NCBI GenBank assembly: GCA_026419785.1
Contig: JAODTK010001599.1
Span: forward strand, 1 to 64,000
DNA: 64,000 bases
Reading direction: 5' to 3'
Source: Sclerodactyla briareus
Lineage: Eukaryota; Echinodermata; Holothuroidea; Dendrochirotida; Sclerodactylidae
This document shows, piece after piece, positions 24,760-37,179 of this stretch. The notes under the pieces are model-generated. The model saw only the letters and a program-made list of their open reading frames with translations, was not told where the DNA came from and searched no databases. The translations under genes and the position numbers were made by a program. Position 1 is the stretch's first letter. Every line of letters starts with the position of its first letter.

Positions 24760-27470
24760 GCATATGTCACACGATCTCTACTGAATTCGTCCAGCTAGCT
24801 AGGGATAGCTGCATTCAGTTGTGAAATAGGCTGACGGCCCAGCTTATTGCAACTATTGTTTTCGCGGCCCGCCATTGATTACAATTCCCACCTCTCCGCC
24901 ATCGGGTCTGCCGCCGGACGCTGTATACCAGGTATACGGTATGCGTTAGCACGATGAGGCTATGGATGCCCCTATGTGCGGATACAGTGTTCGCTGAATT
25001 TAAAATCGCGTTTGTAGGGAGGGGATACTTTTTAGGGATAAATTGATTGAGTCATTGAGGTAACTGGTCGTAAAAACCTACGCTCATTTTATTAAGTCGT
25101 TAAATTGGCTTATCTTAGGAGGATATCCCGTAGAGGCCTATATCTTGCCGTGGTGGCGCAATAATAAAGTACTGCATTCGTACGCATGTAACTTTGTCCT
25201 ACTCGTGCTCAGTACAATTTTAATTAGAATAGTTCTGTCGCTGGCCCGAATCGTCATCAGCTCTGCAAACCAATTAATGTATAACCTAGGGGTATCCGCA
25301 TTCATGGCGCTGTGCCGCATCCCTTATTCGCATCTATTCAATCTACCTAAAATGGAATTCCCATAAGGTCGTGACGTCGGAGTGGCCGCAGCATGCCGCC
25401 TTGATGCCAATTCCGTGAAAGTGCTCTTATCATGCGTAAGCAAGATTTGGCGGAGATGAGATGGTCTCCACTTGGGCCTTTTTTTTTTTTTTCGAATAGA
25501 ATAGAACGAGCTCTGCGCAGGCAAAATTACCCCAATATACCAATACTCGTTGAAATGCCGCAGAACCGCAATATATTCTATGGAATAAGTCTCTCATAAT
25601 GTAAACTCATATCGGTATACATGAGCTGCTGTATTTCTGTGGTCCGTCCGGCACCATCATACAGATTATTTAACGAATTCGCTTTCAAATCGAATATAAT
25701 AATGTATTTAAATTATAACCCTCACCACCACCCCACACCCCCCCCGCCCCGCATGTATGGAATCCCCCTCTTACGCTCCCATGCTTCGACCGATTGACTC
25801 GAACTTGCACGCATATCCGCCATAGAGGAATTTCGTATGGGTCGGATATGGGCGTGACTGGCGCCCTCTAATTTGTTCAATTTTCGCACTTCAAATTTGT
25901 CCGATTTTTACGGAACTTGCATGGTGGGTGTAGTCTACATCTGGTACTGACAAAAGTGGGGAACATTTAAAGGTCATCGCAGGGCAAATTTACCTAAATT
26001 ATGCGATTTCACAAAAACTGTATATTTGTTTATAAGTGCCGTCAACATGAACTGTAGAGAACGGATAGGTGTGTTCCGCCTTGAAACAGCAATATGGGAA
26101 ATGGAAAAGAACAAAAATTCTACCCGTTATTTACACAGTGGGATTTTTGGGCACTTAGGGGTGCTGTGAGATGCATGTAAACCTTTGAAAATGTTGAACT
26201 GATAATTATACTGATACGGGCATTCACAAAAATATGCGAATGAGCTAATTATCCAGAATTCAATTCAAATTCAATGATTTTAATCCCTAATCCCTTCATT
26301 GGTACGAAATAGACATCGCCTATACTAGAATACAGACTGACAGAGAGCGAAGTAATTTTGAAAATAGAGGGCACTCGGCCAATTTATTAACACACCTGAA
26401 CTGTCGATATTACACCGCGCACACCAAAGTAACCCCATTTTACTGTCCTTGGTCAACATTATTAATAGACAACCTGCATGTTACCCCGGTCTACCATGCA
26501 TGTCCGCATACACGGACACATACGTAAGTCGCACGAAGCGCGCAAATATGTTCAGTCTCCCTCTGACTAGTTCAATAATTTAGCGGTAAAAAGTGTTGTA
26601 CGGAAACACGCAAAAGATAAATATAAGGCGCTGGCTAATTATTACACGTTGTACTATGTTCATTGACACACATCGATGTCAGTCGCTTTATACTTCTTTG
26701 TGTGTTCTCGGAGCTTATAAAGCAATAATGTGTAGTCCAGCAAACCAAAAATGGAGGTTGTAACTCTACACAACAATGTGTAAAGTGAATTTCAAGGTGT
26801 CAAACTCAAGTTGTCTCGAAATCGTCGCTGCTAAACATGAACAGTCAATCAATGACACGGATCAGTGATATTAAACTGGTCAACGTCATTTAACATGCGT
26901 AATTATGGTAGAAAAACCAAGTGGGAATATCTAGCATTGTTGTCAAGAACCGATTTGGTGAATGTTCGAAGAAACGGACTCGATAATCAAATTCCTGCAA
27001 AGAATCTTCAGATGCAATAACCTATAGCAGTTAACCTCTAAATTATCATTGCGGGTGGATTTCCTTATAGGTTTATATAGGGCAATGGAAAACAAATATA
27101 GTTATCCTAATGTCTGTTATTAAGAACAGTAATCTATAAATGAACGGAGGCCGCTGCATGGGGAGGGACGGCGAGAGGTACCGCCTGCGATTTGGGGAAT
27201 TAAAAGCTTAACTTGATCTCCTCTAATGTTGAGAAGTTCACACACACCGTCGTCAAATGATACAGGAATTCAAAATAATCTCCTCTAATGTGTCAACATT
27301 TCTTCCCTATAAATACACTAGTGACTCCGTTGTTGTGTAATTTCACTCTACTTGTGTAAAAAAGTCTATATAGTCTTTCGCGGTCAGGTCGAGCACCGGC
27401 CTGCCTGAGGTTTGGGGCCGTCTGGGAGACCAACTAAATAACCTGAGGCAGTACTGTAAACAAGTTCTGA
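24760..27470. other. Non-coding stretch, nothing recognised
   Basis: No repeat family or gene seen except a small palindrome, GTATACCAGGTATAC, at 24,923-24,937. Frames are short on both strands. Confidence 0.4.
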
Positions 27471-27474
27471 AGAA

Positions 27475-27521
27475 TTTACAGTGAATTACTGGCAACTCTG
27501 CTGCCAGTAATTTACTGTAAA
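27475..27521. repeat. Near-perfect 20-bp inverted repeat (hairpin)
   Basis: TTTACAGTGAATTACTGGCA (27,475-27,494) and TGCCAGTAATTTACTGTAAA (27,502-27,521) pair at 19 of 20 positions around a 7-base loop, ACTCTGC. Further TTTACTGT/ACAGTAAA-like words follow to 27,590. It may be a small foldback element or a hairpin transcript; I cannot tell which. Confidence 0.7.
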
Positions 27522-27741
27522 TATTACCGTAAACTACTGTCAATTGCACCGTAGTTTATTGTCAATGTAAAGAAAAAATTTACTGGCGCAGAGCTACTTT
27601 TCTTTACCCGTTGAGGCATTTTTAACTTGGGAACTTTGATAGAAATTCCTGCACAGCTGTGCAATTACGAGGATGAACTGATCTAACCTATATTAGGCAA
27701 TCGTCATCTTCTCGATCACCCATGATGGCTTACTATCGTTA

Positions 27742-27822
27742 AGGGCAATCAGCAGCAAAGTGTCCGGTCTTAGGTGATAGGAAAGCCTTCTCCTCGAATC
27801 GATATCCGCCACACCTTGTGCA
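27742..27822 (-). pseudogene. Possible CCHC zinc-knuckle relic
   Basis: A minus-strand frame reads CTRCGG, an insertion of about 15 residues, then GHFAADCP and a stop. The start and end resemble a CCHC zinc knuckle (CxxC, GH, xxxx, C) as found in retroelement Gag and some host nucleic-acid-binding proteins, but the spacing between CxxC and GH is far too long for a working knuckle. Treat as a weak hint of a decayed element; nothing else around it is recognisable. Confidence 0.2.
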
Positions 27823-28802
27823 TTTTCCTTTTATGCCACTGTCTTTCGAGCACTTCTCTGAAGTCAATGACTTTTTCGGAACCGCTGACCATCAAAGGGC
27901 CTCCTATACCAACCGAGTGTCGCCGGCGCCAGCTGTGTATTCAAACGAATAATCCTGGATGAAAGGTCTACTCAATTAGGGCACACAATAGCTCCACCAT
28001 AGAACTCCTGGGGCCTAAGCTGTTCTGGCATCTCAGGATTAATGCTGGATGGGGTTCTTCATTCATCCTAAGCTCTTGTATGTGGGTCGATTCAAGTTGA
28101 TGCACGGAGAATAGGTCCAGTGCAATCTTGCGCTGAATTCTGAAAAGCCAGCAACACGCTGGCGTCTGCCGTTCGGGGTTCCATCGGAAATCGAATCCCA
28201 TTCAAGACTATGTTTCAACCAACCCATCGCATCTCCCACAGTCTCTATGTTCCAAGATGTCTATTCCGACATCTTACATGTTTGACATATGTATCTGAGG
28301 TCACAGAGGTAGAGTCCTGAGAACTTTATGAATAGGATAATTTACAGAAATGCTGGTCTAACCAGCTGATATTTTTCGTGCAGATTTTTTGTAGATTGAA
28401 TCGTCTCCCTCAATCAAATTTTGTTGTGTATGGCCTGTAGGGAAATTGTGGAAAATTGGTATTTCAACACATTCTGCTTTTAAAGATGACTCGACCCCAC
28501 TGTGCGTGTGTGGGGGTGTGTGGGTGTTTATGTATGCCTCCATAATGAGAGTATGAACCTCATGTTTCGAGGTCAGTCAAGTCATTAGAGACCTGAGGCC
28601 TGTGATTTCGTGAACATGTGAGCTGACATGTTTTCGCTGGTCAGCTCAGGATCATCACGAATCACTAAGCTTTTTGGTTTCCTGGTTAAGGTTTACCTGG
28701 AGTCCTGTACTATCGTACAACATACTTCCAGCTTTATTACAGAGTGCATCTCATTGATAGTTTGCAAAAACTACGACATCACATGCTGCGTGTCCAGCAG
28801 GC

Positions 28803-28960
28803 TAGGCTGGATTCCTAGATGCTATGCGATCCGGGCTGGATGTGAAAATCACATATTTAAGACAAACAACGCTTGGTTCAGGGAAAAAAAACACTGTAAG
28901 TGTATGCGGCAAGACCATAAAAGCAGCAGCCCATGCATATTTCGTTGCTTGTCTTTTAGG
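28803..28960 (+). repeat. Dispersed repeat pair, copy 2
   Basis: Second copy of the 155-bp unit described at 2,384. Sequence similarity stops abruptly after GTCTTTTAGG, which marks one element boundary. Confidence 0.75.
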
Positions 28961-29624
28961 ACGATTTCCCCAGAATTCATTCGCGGTGATACGCATCCGC
29001 ATTGATGAATGTGCTTATTTCGCTTATTCAGCGTTTGGTTTGCTTTCATTATGATTTTTTTGCATTGTTGAACCAATATCTTTTTTTTGCAAACTAAATA
29101 GAACATATTCAAACACAGCCCCCGCTCAGTTCACGTAAAGGCGATTTTCCATACGCATACACATCTATGGAATTCCTACCTACGGCGACTGATATTTTAG
29201 TGGAGGTGGTGGGCATTGTCTAACAATATGGCAGGAACGCCGTTTTTGTGTCACGTCCTATGGTGGGAATACAAATTGGTCAGATGTTTCAAAGTCCATA
29301 ACCGTGTAACCGATCATTTCGGACATAGCACAGGTTAAAAGGGGACATATCGACCCCCAAACGCCAAATTTGGCGGTTCTAATCTTTGTCTTTAGGCCTT
29401 TGTCGAGTTAACTGGATTCGAGCGTGGTGCTTTACTAGTATTGCTCACTCCACACCAGTATTCCCCTTGAGGCACTTTTATAGCCTTGCGCTGTTATGTT
29501 GCTGGCACTATGGAAGTCCCCCCAGGGACACGATGATGTGGCATTACTGTTCAGTGTGGCCAGTGGCGACAGCAAGGGTTGGTGGCACTATATAGTGTAG
29601 TGTAATGTTACCGAATGCGAGGGT

Positions 29625-29690
29625 AATGATTGTGATGCGCTTTGAGATTGGTGCCCACATATAAGGCGCTATTAAAATCGAAATCATTCA
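29625..29690 (+). repeat. LINE/SINE-like 3' tail
   Basis: TGATGCGCTTTGAGATTGG, a spacer, then AAGGCGCTATTAAAATCGA resembles the 3' end shared by many L2/CR1-like LINEs and their SINE partners (GCGCTTTGAG, then AAAGCGCTATATAAAT). The 200 bases before it may be 3' UTR but contain no recognisable coding sequence. Confidence 0.5.
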
Positions 29691-29935
29691 CTTTGCAGGA
29701 ATACTTGATTTCACGGGGCGACGAAGTAAGCCCTCCTCCAGGACCCACACAGTAAATGCAATTTTTGCGCCACCATGTAAAATGGCGAAGATGTGTTTCA
29801 CTTTGATATTATTCATATATCTTATGAATACGTTGTGAGTTTGAATTCGACTGGCGTACCAAGATTTGTCAGTGGGGGGCCATGGAGGTGCCGTGTCTGG
29901 GAGTGGGGGCCAAGGCCAATGAGATTCAATATGTT

Positions 29936-29960
29936 AACCCTCTAAGCGGAGCGCACCATG
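29936..29960 (-). repeat. Solo hairpin core, minus orientation
   Basis: The plus strand reads CTCTAAGCGGAGCGCACCAT, the reverse complement of the recurrent core with one base lost. Confidence 0.6.
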
Positions 29961-30769
29961 TTTGCCGGATCGTATAAGGAATCTTTGGTCTGAGAAGACC
30001 TCCCAGATGGCCGAAACGGCCTTTCTCATGTATTTTATCGAAATCCACACCGAAATTCTGAAATGATTGTTCCATTTGGGATTCTAGAAAAACTCAAAAT
30101 ACCGGAATGCCCATTAGACTAGCTCCTGCATTGAACCCACTTGTATCAAGCGTTAGTACTACCGTGGACAATTTTTGTCAAGTAGTAAACCAAATAGGCC
30201 TACTATATTTTTGGTCGTTGATGGACATAAAGATGCTCCACTGCGCGTATGGGATTCGACCATTCTCATACATACCCGCATGGTTGTAGATACCAGAGTT
30301 TACCAAAACATATACTAACTACTGATGATGTTAAAACGAACAATTGTTTTGGACGAATTTGAAGGTCATCTGGGGATCACTATAAGTCCTATACACTTGC
30401 ATACAATGATTACACAAGCATCAATAACCCAGAATCAAGGCTAAATTGAATGTGAGAGCTTTCTTAAGGGGGTGCAAGACTATATTGCTTTTGGTTTCGT
30501 AAGGCCACTTCTGAGAAAAGAGACGATTGTGAGAATGTTTTCTCGCCAATACGGATAGCACAGGAGCTGCAGATTTTAGATCAGTTGGGAACATTTCATC
30601 GTTATTTCGGCTTGACAAAATTCTAGAAAATTAACAAGACTAGGCTACTTATAAAATTATGTGCTCATTAACAGGACGTCCGGCATATTATGGGACCTAG
30701 GTCCTGTCTGTCGCCCTATGATTGTTAGCGTGGGTGCTTCTGTGTTACAATTACCACAGGAACAAAACC

Positions 30770-31145
30770 CCATGAATGCGTAGCATACATCATGAGCGCG
30801 CAGCGGGATGTCCTTCGGCATGGTCCAGGGGTCAGCCTTAGGGCGTGACCGAGAATCGAGTACAGACAGACCAACACCTATGTGCGAACAGCGCCTCTAG
30901 GCGAGTAGCACGGGTCTATCGGAGGGTTCCAGGGTCCGCCTTAGGGCGTGACTCGAGAATCGAGTACGGACAACCATCCTATGTGCGAACATCGCACCTC
31001 ATAGCGCTTAGCATCGGAGTCCTCATCGGCATGGGTCCAAGGGTCCCCTTAGGGCGTGACTCAGAATCGATTACGGACAGACCAATCCCTATGGTCGCGA
31101 AAGGTCCTCACTCACGTGGGTCCAGGGCCCGCCTTAGGGCCTGGA
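30770..31145 (+). repeat. Minisatellite, about 3.5 units of 85-108 bp
   Basis: CCTTAGGGCGTGACTC begins units near 30,836, 30,939 and 31,047, with a last partial at 31,132. Each unit continues with GAATCGAGTACGGACAGACC, CCTATG, GCGAACA and a GGTCCAGGGTCCG-like end. The 109-codon frame across it (30,845-31,174) is a by-product of the repeat. Confidence 0.85.
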
Positions 31146-31618
31146 AGCTGTTGGATTATAGATGCTCTCTATAGTGCAATCTGACGCTCATTTGGGAATA
31201 TTTTATTGTGATTCCGGTTTGCATGGTCCTAGAAATTATCAGAAGATTCATATAATTCTGTGCATCATAGAACAAACGTCTATGGACAGATGGAGTTGAC
31301 ACCAGCACAGGTTTACCCGGAAGTCGTATTGAAAAGAATACCGAAATGAATAATCTAGACAGGTGAAGTATAAGTATGCTTAATTGAATGAATTCACGCG
31401 GACTAATTCACAAAAGGGGTTGACACGTAGAAAATTACATATCTACTGGGAAGGCCGGGGGGGGGGGGATAAGCCAGAAAATCATTCCCCCCCCAATTGG
31501 ATTCGCGCCCGTTGACCTCACTTGGATGATTAGTACATGGCGCCATATTGCGTTGATGGTCATCTCATGTCAACCAAGGCCAAAGTCTTGTGGACACGAT
31601 AAGCTCATAATGGCAGTG

Positions 31619-31735
31619 GCGGCGGAACCGGGGGGGGGGGGCTTGGGGGGCTCAGCCCCCCCCCCCCCCATTGAAAAAATAGGGAGGCAAACCTTGTTTA
31701 GCCCCCCCCCCCCCACCAATATTTGCAGATGTTCA
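31619..31735. repeat. G/C-tract repeat element
   Basis: GGCGGCGGAACC, a run of about 12 G, then CTTGGGGGGCTCAGCC with a run of C, an A/T spacer and a second C run before AATATTTGCAGATG. The G and C runs are complementary and could pair. Confidence 0.55.
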
Positions 31736-31739
31736 GATT

Positions 31740-34270
31740 GTTCGTGTTCAGAAAACATTCAATGTATGTATCGTCCTGCATTGTTTCAATTAATATTTCA
31801 ACATTCTAGGAATACTCCGTGAATAGTGACATCATCTATGGACACTCTTGGCGGCTATAGTGCATATGAGTCATCTTCCCGTTGCACTTAGGCGGTCCCG
31901 TAATGCCGTAATGTGATACTCGTGAGCAGAAGCCTGTACTGGCGCGGTCGCATCGGTTTAACACATTCACTGTTTCTTCATTCCTCACCCCATGCCCATC
32001 ATCACTGTAGCCCTATGTACACACTAATAGTCTATATGCAACATTATGTACCATAAGCAGCCCGTGGTAATCTTGCTCCAGCCAGGCAACCCATCAATCA
32101 TCAGCGAGTTGGATGCTGGCAGGACGTAGAGCCTATTACTTGTACTCAATATGACCTAAGTCAGACGGCCATTAAAATGAATTTTAACACTTGTACCACT
32201 CTTCGGTGTATTATAGGCTACGCATTATGACCACACTTGGTGACTGCAATTATTTCCTTTGTATTTATTTCGCTGGTAATATGCCTTGTCACCTGATTAA
32301 CGAAGGCTGAAACTATTTCCCTTAATTCCAATTAATTCCTACTCACATATGCTTCACTGCTTCATTCTTCTGAGTTAAGAATATGTAAAATTTAAGTAAC
32401 TATTATGAAGTATCCTTTTGAAAATGTAATGTAGTGGAGTACAGTAAGTTGTAGGCTCTATTTCAGCAAAGAGCATACCAAATTTAAAGAATACAAATTT
32501 CGGTGGGATTCACCCTCATCCATGACAGTATAATATTACTTGGTCGTCTCTTCAAATTTTGCAATTTCAAATTGTTGTTTAACATATGCCTAACTATTGC
32601 ACATGGTCCTGCTATACGTTCACGGAAACGACAGCGCATCTCAACCTGTCAACACGTACCATACTTCGAAGGGTTTTTAATAAATGAATATCTTGTACGG
32701 ATGAACATTTCAATTCATTCAACTTATTGAAACTTATATTCAAATTGCATTTTTTGCTCTGATTTTTTCTTGATCATTCATGCATTTTCACACATGAGAC
32801 CTGTAGTTTATGCCTCGATATTTGTAGCACAGGACACTCGGCACTAGCCGTTCCTCCGGACATCTAGAGGCCTGGAACCCCAAAAATTATTGCACCTCGC
32901 GCCAACCAATGGTGGCGCTACGCTTAGATAGTAACAGTCCCATTAGCAGCCCCCCCCCCCCCCAATACAAAATACTTTCCGTCCGCGCCTGCATAATGGC
33001 CGTCTGATGATATTTGGTGTTAGCTCTCTTATCGGAGTACAAAAAACCTATTATTTTTAAAAGTCTTTTATTGTATACCTTGGTTCATTTTTTGTGAAAA
33101 AGCGGAATATTTTTTGAACAGTTGTACCCTTGTCAATTTCAGCTTGCAAACAAGATAACTGGCCCCACTTGGATGGATGATCTCGTACTTGCATTTGTGG
33201 TTTCTCATAATAGTACATGATCACATGTGTTTTGGTTTCGAATCAAAGGTCCTGTTTCACGATAATCCTAGCATGCCTTTTTTGGCATCAAGAAATCTTA
33301 AGCCTTCTGGATTTCGATTGAGGTGACCCTGGTCAAGGTTGGTATAACAGGCGATCGCTCCCCAGTGTCTCGCCTGGTTGCGCGATCATGTTTACTCTAG
33401 TAGTCACCATGCAAACATTACAAGGCATTCCATGTTTCGCTTAGATTTCGTAATGAGCATTTACAAGAAACAGCCTACTAACCCTTGACCACTTTCAAAT
33501 TCGATAGACTGATTATTGACCATGTCTACTAAAGGAGGAAGTTTGTGGAAAGGTGACTAAAATTGCTCACTTTTATGCAATTTTCGCACGTTTACCAAGT
33601 TTCCCCCCACTAAAATCCGTCAACTTTAAAATTACGCATAAGCTATGCAAATTAGCACGTTTGAATGACCTCCATTGACCCTGAATCCATGATAGAAAAA
33701 TTTGGAACTCGGAAAAACAATACCCACCTGTTTTCATGAAAATCCAAGCACCTGGTAAAATCGTTTGGATTTGAAACAGGAACCCTGGTCAAAACTATTT
33801 CTCCCATCTCCAGTGGGACCAATGGGGGGGGGGGGGCGGACCGTATCACGGGGCCTCGGCCCCCCAGACCCCCCTTCCCCCCGTAGTTACGCAAATGGAT
33901 TCGGACCCAATGTATTAACACTGCATTGACGGGATGTCATTGGGATGAGTAAGCATAGACCAATTCTATCTACCAAGTCTTGTATTGACTTCGTGTACGT
34001 GGTTCGACGCCCGTATCTAGATCTAATAAACGTAACGGATGATGCTCACGCAGCTGGGAGGGATTTCCTCAAGACCAATGATTGACAGTACCACAGAGAC
34101 TCTCAGAATGCGTTCGAAATGATTTTGACCAATCGTACAGGTCCCATCGTAATCGAATAATTGACTCAGATCCAAAGAGGAAGTTTCCACATAGTTAGAA
34201 CTCGACATCGGCAATCTGAAATCTATCTGTCGGTTCCTGAACGTCAACTCAGCAAAAACCAAATTATTTT
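31740..34270. other. Mostly unique non-coding DNA
   Basis: Apart from the hairpin core at 32,899 and a G/C-tract element at 33,820-33,890, I see only sequence resembling the 45 kb repeat family (33,600-33,690) and no gene. Confidence 0.4.
32899..32962 (+). repeat. Solo hairpin core plus poly-C
   Basis: Carries GCGCCAACCAATGGTGGCGC followed by the CTTAGATAGT end and, 16 bases later, a run of 14 C. The upstream sequence (CCCCAAAAATTATTGCACCTC) resembles that before the 18,793 copy, so the conserved unit extends at least 25 bases left of the core. Confidence 0.75.
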
Positions 34271-34279
34271 AGAATATTC

Positions 34280-35925
34280 GCCTCGAAGATTGAGGGTATA
34301 TGTCGGACACTTACCTTGGCCCTGTCAGCGATCACCCCTGCCTTTCTCCCCGGCCCTGTCCGTTCCTACTAACGTCCAGGACCACAACATTTGACAAGTT
34401 GAGGAGATTGATATTGTCAAGAGTCCTGCGAGCCTTGATCCCATACTTACCTCACTTCTGAATGACTGCGTTGCACCGTTTGCACCAATTATTCCGACAT
34501 GAATCAATTCATCTTGGCTAGGGCAGTAGGGTGATTTTTTCCCCCGAGCCCTAACTGCTCTTGTAGGCACTGCGAAAGGAGCATACTTCAGATCGTGACG
34601 GGTTGAAGATTATATAACCGATATCTAACCTTGCCGTATTTCTGAATTAATTGGGAAGCAAGTCTAATGAGAACGCAAATAACTTTAAATATGTGTGCTA
34701 GTTTGTCAATCAGCTACCGCACGGTTCCATATCACAGAACGGCACTCCTGGCCTCCGTACGTACGTACGGTCGCTATAATTTGTGCGGCTGACCATACTA
34801 ATTCTACTTCATATGTTACACTATCGGTTTGGGGATTTAGGTTGTTTGCTTCAATGGTTTGCTTTTCTATTTAAAAGGGAAGACCCAGATGTAAAGGATG
34901 GGTCTGTGTGACCATCCAAGCTTTAGATTGCGGTGTTCTCCAGGGCTCCTTGGACCAGTCCTATTCAGCCTTACACAGTGCCGCTGTGCGATGGTTTCTC
35001 CGTCATGATTTTCGTTACATGATGTATGCTGACGATTGCGAACACACTGCTGTTCACGTCACGGTTGTAATGGCGATAAGGCTCCACTACTAGCTATTGG
35101 GATTGTGTGGATGGAATCCGCTGATCATTGGATGAGGAATAAACATACTTGCCTTGATGACGGGAAAATGAAATAGTTCATTTCCTTCAAAATTTCGAGA
35201 AGTGGCCTTGTACCCAAAAGTGTTTGCAAATAGTTGGCGTGAGTATAAAACTCTTGGCCAACTGTTCGCAATCTTTGGTGTGATGGACTGGGCTGGGAAA
35301 CACGTCGGCGAATGTTGCGGACCTCAGGTAGGTTCCGCCTCGTTTGCTTGAGAATGATAGGCCGGTATCAGATTCATGCTAGATCAGCGCGCAACGAGAA
35401 GCTTATACATAAATTTATTACTTCTCACCTTCGATTACTGTTCATAGTTTACTCTAGGCCTACCTAACAATAGGAATTGAGGAGGGTACAGCGCGTTCGA
35501 AATTCCGCTGCCCGTCTCGTCACGTGGTCAAGAAAGTGTGAAAATATCGCACCCATTCTAGAGGCCGTCACTGGCTCCCTGTCCATCAGCGCATGGTTAC
35601 CATGGGGTGGAACCTAGGTTATTTGGATGAACTTATGATGCGTGTTCCCAGCCGTTGAGTTGTCTAACGAGTGCTATACTGGAACATATCGGCTTGATCA
35701 GACGTGGACAACGTAAACTTTTACGGCGAGCGTGAGTGTTCCTACTTGTGTTGGGGGCCCGTGCCTACACGAATAGGCTTCCGCAATTCTATCTTCGGTG
35801 CATGATTTTAATGCTTTCAAATCCAAATTTTCGAGTATTTTTTTATGGAATTGAGACCTCGTATAGATTTTTGCTATATATTTTTTTTTTCAACAGAGCG
35901 TTCGAAATGTTTCAAAATTTTACCA
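34280..35925 (+). pseudogene. Decayed L2-type non-LTR retrotransposon (ORF2 reverse transcriptase)
   Basis: Reading across many frameshifts and stops, the plus strand shows the L2/CR1-like ORF2 landmarks in the right order. These are SLDPILTSLLNDC (34,431-34,469), a YRTVPYHRTALL block (about 34,710), RFGDLGCLLQWF (34,825-34,860), CGVLQGS (34,929-34,949), the catalytic MYADD (35,022-35,036), TVRNL (35,261-35,275), RNSAARLVT (35,498-35,524), HWLPVHQR (35,569-35,592), NAFKSKFSSIF (from 35,810) and NRAFEM (35,892-35,909). LINE reverse transcriptase copies element RNA into the genome by target-primed reverse transcription. The copy is 5'-truncated, lacking a recognisable endonuclease domain, and its frame is broken many times, so it is an old dead insertion. 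No clear 3' microsatellite tail or target duplication was seen. Confidence 0.85.
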
Positions 35926-36899
35926 CAATATAAGACGTCGTAGAAGTTTTTTTTTCTACTGCGAAGAACTGTTTATTACAGTACATTATATCAATTACAT
36001 TACACATCTACTGCCATGCCAGGTTGAGGGCGTCACGCAGTGCAAGTACTTCATTGCGAAAGGTCGGCTTACTTCTAGTGCTGACAAATTGGGGGAAATA
36101 GGAGGGCGTGAATAGCAGTTGGTATAAAGATGAGATACCGGTAACCAAAATACTTTTACCAGACCCTTAAGCAAGAATGATTGGCAGTATGGGTGGTTCC
36201 CATCTTGGAGACCAATTCGTAGACAGAATGACACCTCCTTCTCAAATTTCAAACTCAGCCAAGGTCGAATATTTCGGTGTCACCGTTGGTGCATTATTAA
36301 TACGGGCTCTCTGTGCCCAGCCTTTCGTCATGGGGATAGATGGTGATTTCATTATTAGAATCCTCATACTGTAATACCCCACACACCTGCGCCAGTTTTC
36401 CAGGGGTGCGCGTACGGCCCCTGGTGGGCCGATATCCTCTCCAACAACAGCAGCACCAATTATAATGGGCTAGCGCGACTCGTTGAAGCAAGGTTACAAC
36501 ACGCGATATGGCCCCCCCAGGGGACCAGCTCGAACCAGCACAGGTGTGCTATTCTGTCTCGGCCGAGTCCCGTGATGTCATGACACTTGATGAACGCTGT
36601 GCGGCCACTCTAAAACACGGTAAGAACAGAGGGAAAGGGAGACTCTGGAGGCTTGTGTTGCACAGAATGTATAGAAGATAGCCACAATCGGTCGCCTGGC
36701 TCGTTTTGTCTGCGTACTATGCAAACACCAAACTAATGGCTATCGCTACATGGGGGAAACCAAACTTTTTTTTAATTGGGAGTGGTAACGCGAGAGATAC
36801 CCCTAACGCCTCGATGGGGGAAGTGGACCCACACATCCATCACGTCAGGGATATTCTGTTTACTAATTGAGTGGGGAGGTCGGTGCTAATTGTAACAAG

Positions 36900-37060
36900 A
36901 GGGAATGACAGGTACCGTTGCTAGGCGACCGGCATCCCGGCGCCCATTTTCAAAGACTACTCAGAAGAATCGGTGACGTCAGAGAGCGGCGCCTGCCTGG
37001 CGCGACTACCCGGATTAGTGTATTTGTTCAAGCGTAGAGGGCATAAAAGGCAGGGGTATT
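36900..37060 (+). promoter_or_regulatory. Promoter-like cluster: X-box, CRE, TATA-like box
   Basis: GTTGCTAGGCGAC (36,917-36,929) is an RFX X-box in reverse (GTCGCCTAGCAAC). A full CRE, TGACGTCA, lies at 36,974-36,981, followed by a GC-rich patch and CATAAAAGG at 37,042. The order and spacing fit a plus-strand RNA polymerase II promoter starting near 37,075. No coding frame is obvious immediately downstream, but an AGAA|GTAAGA donor-like site lies near 37,176. Confidence 0.35.
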
Positions 37061-37179
37061 CGTTGGGGTATTACGGGCTAGTGGGGAATGCCATAAATCA
37101 ACGTGAGGTGGTGCCGATGACGATCGTGATGGGATAGAGGGGACACATTGGTCGTTACGGAGGACCACTTGGGAGAAGT

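Noticed and set aside
30845-31174. 109-codon frame
   Set aside because: Lies wholly inside the 100-bp minisatellite.
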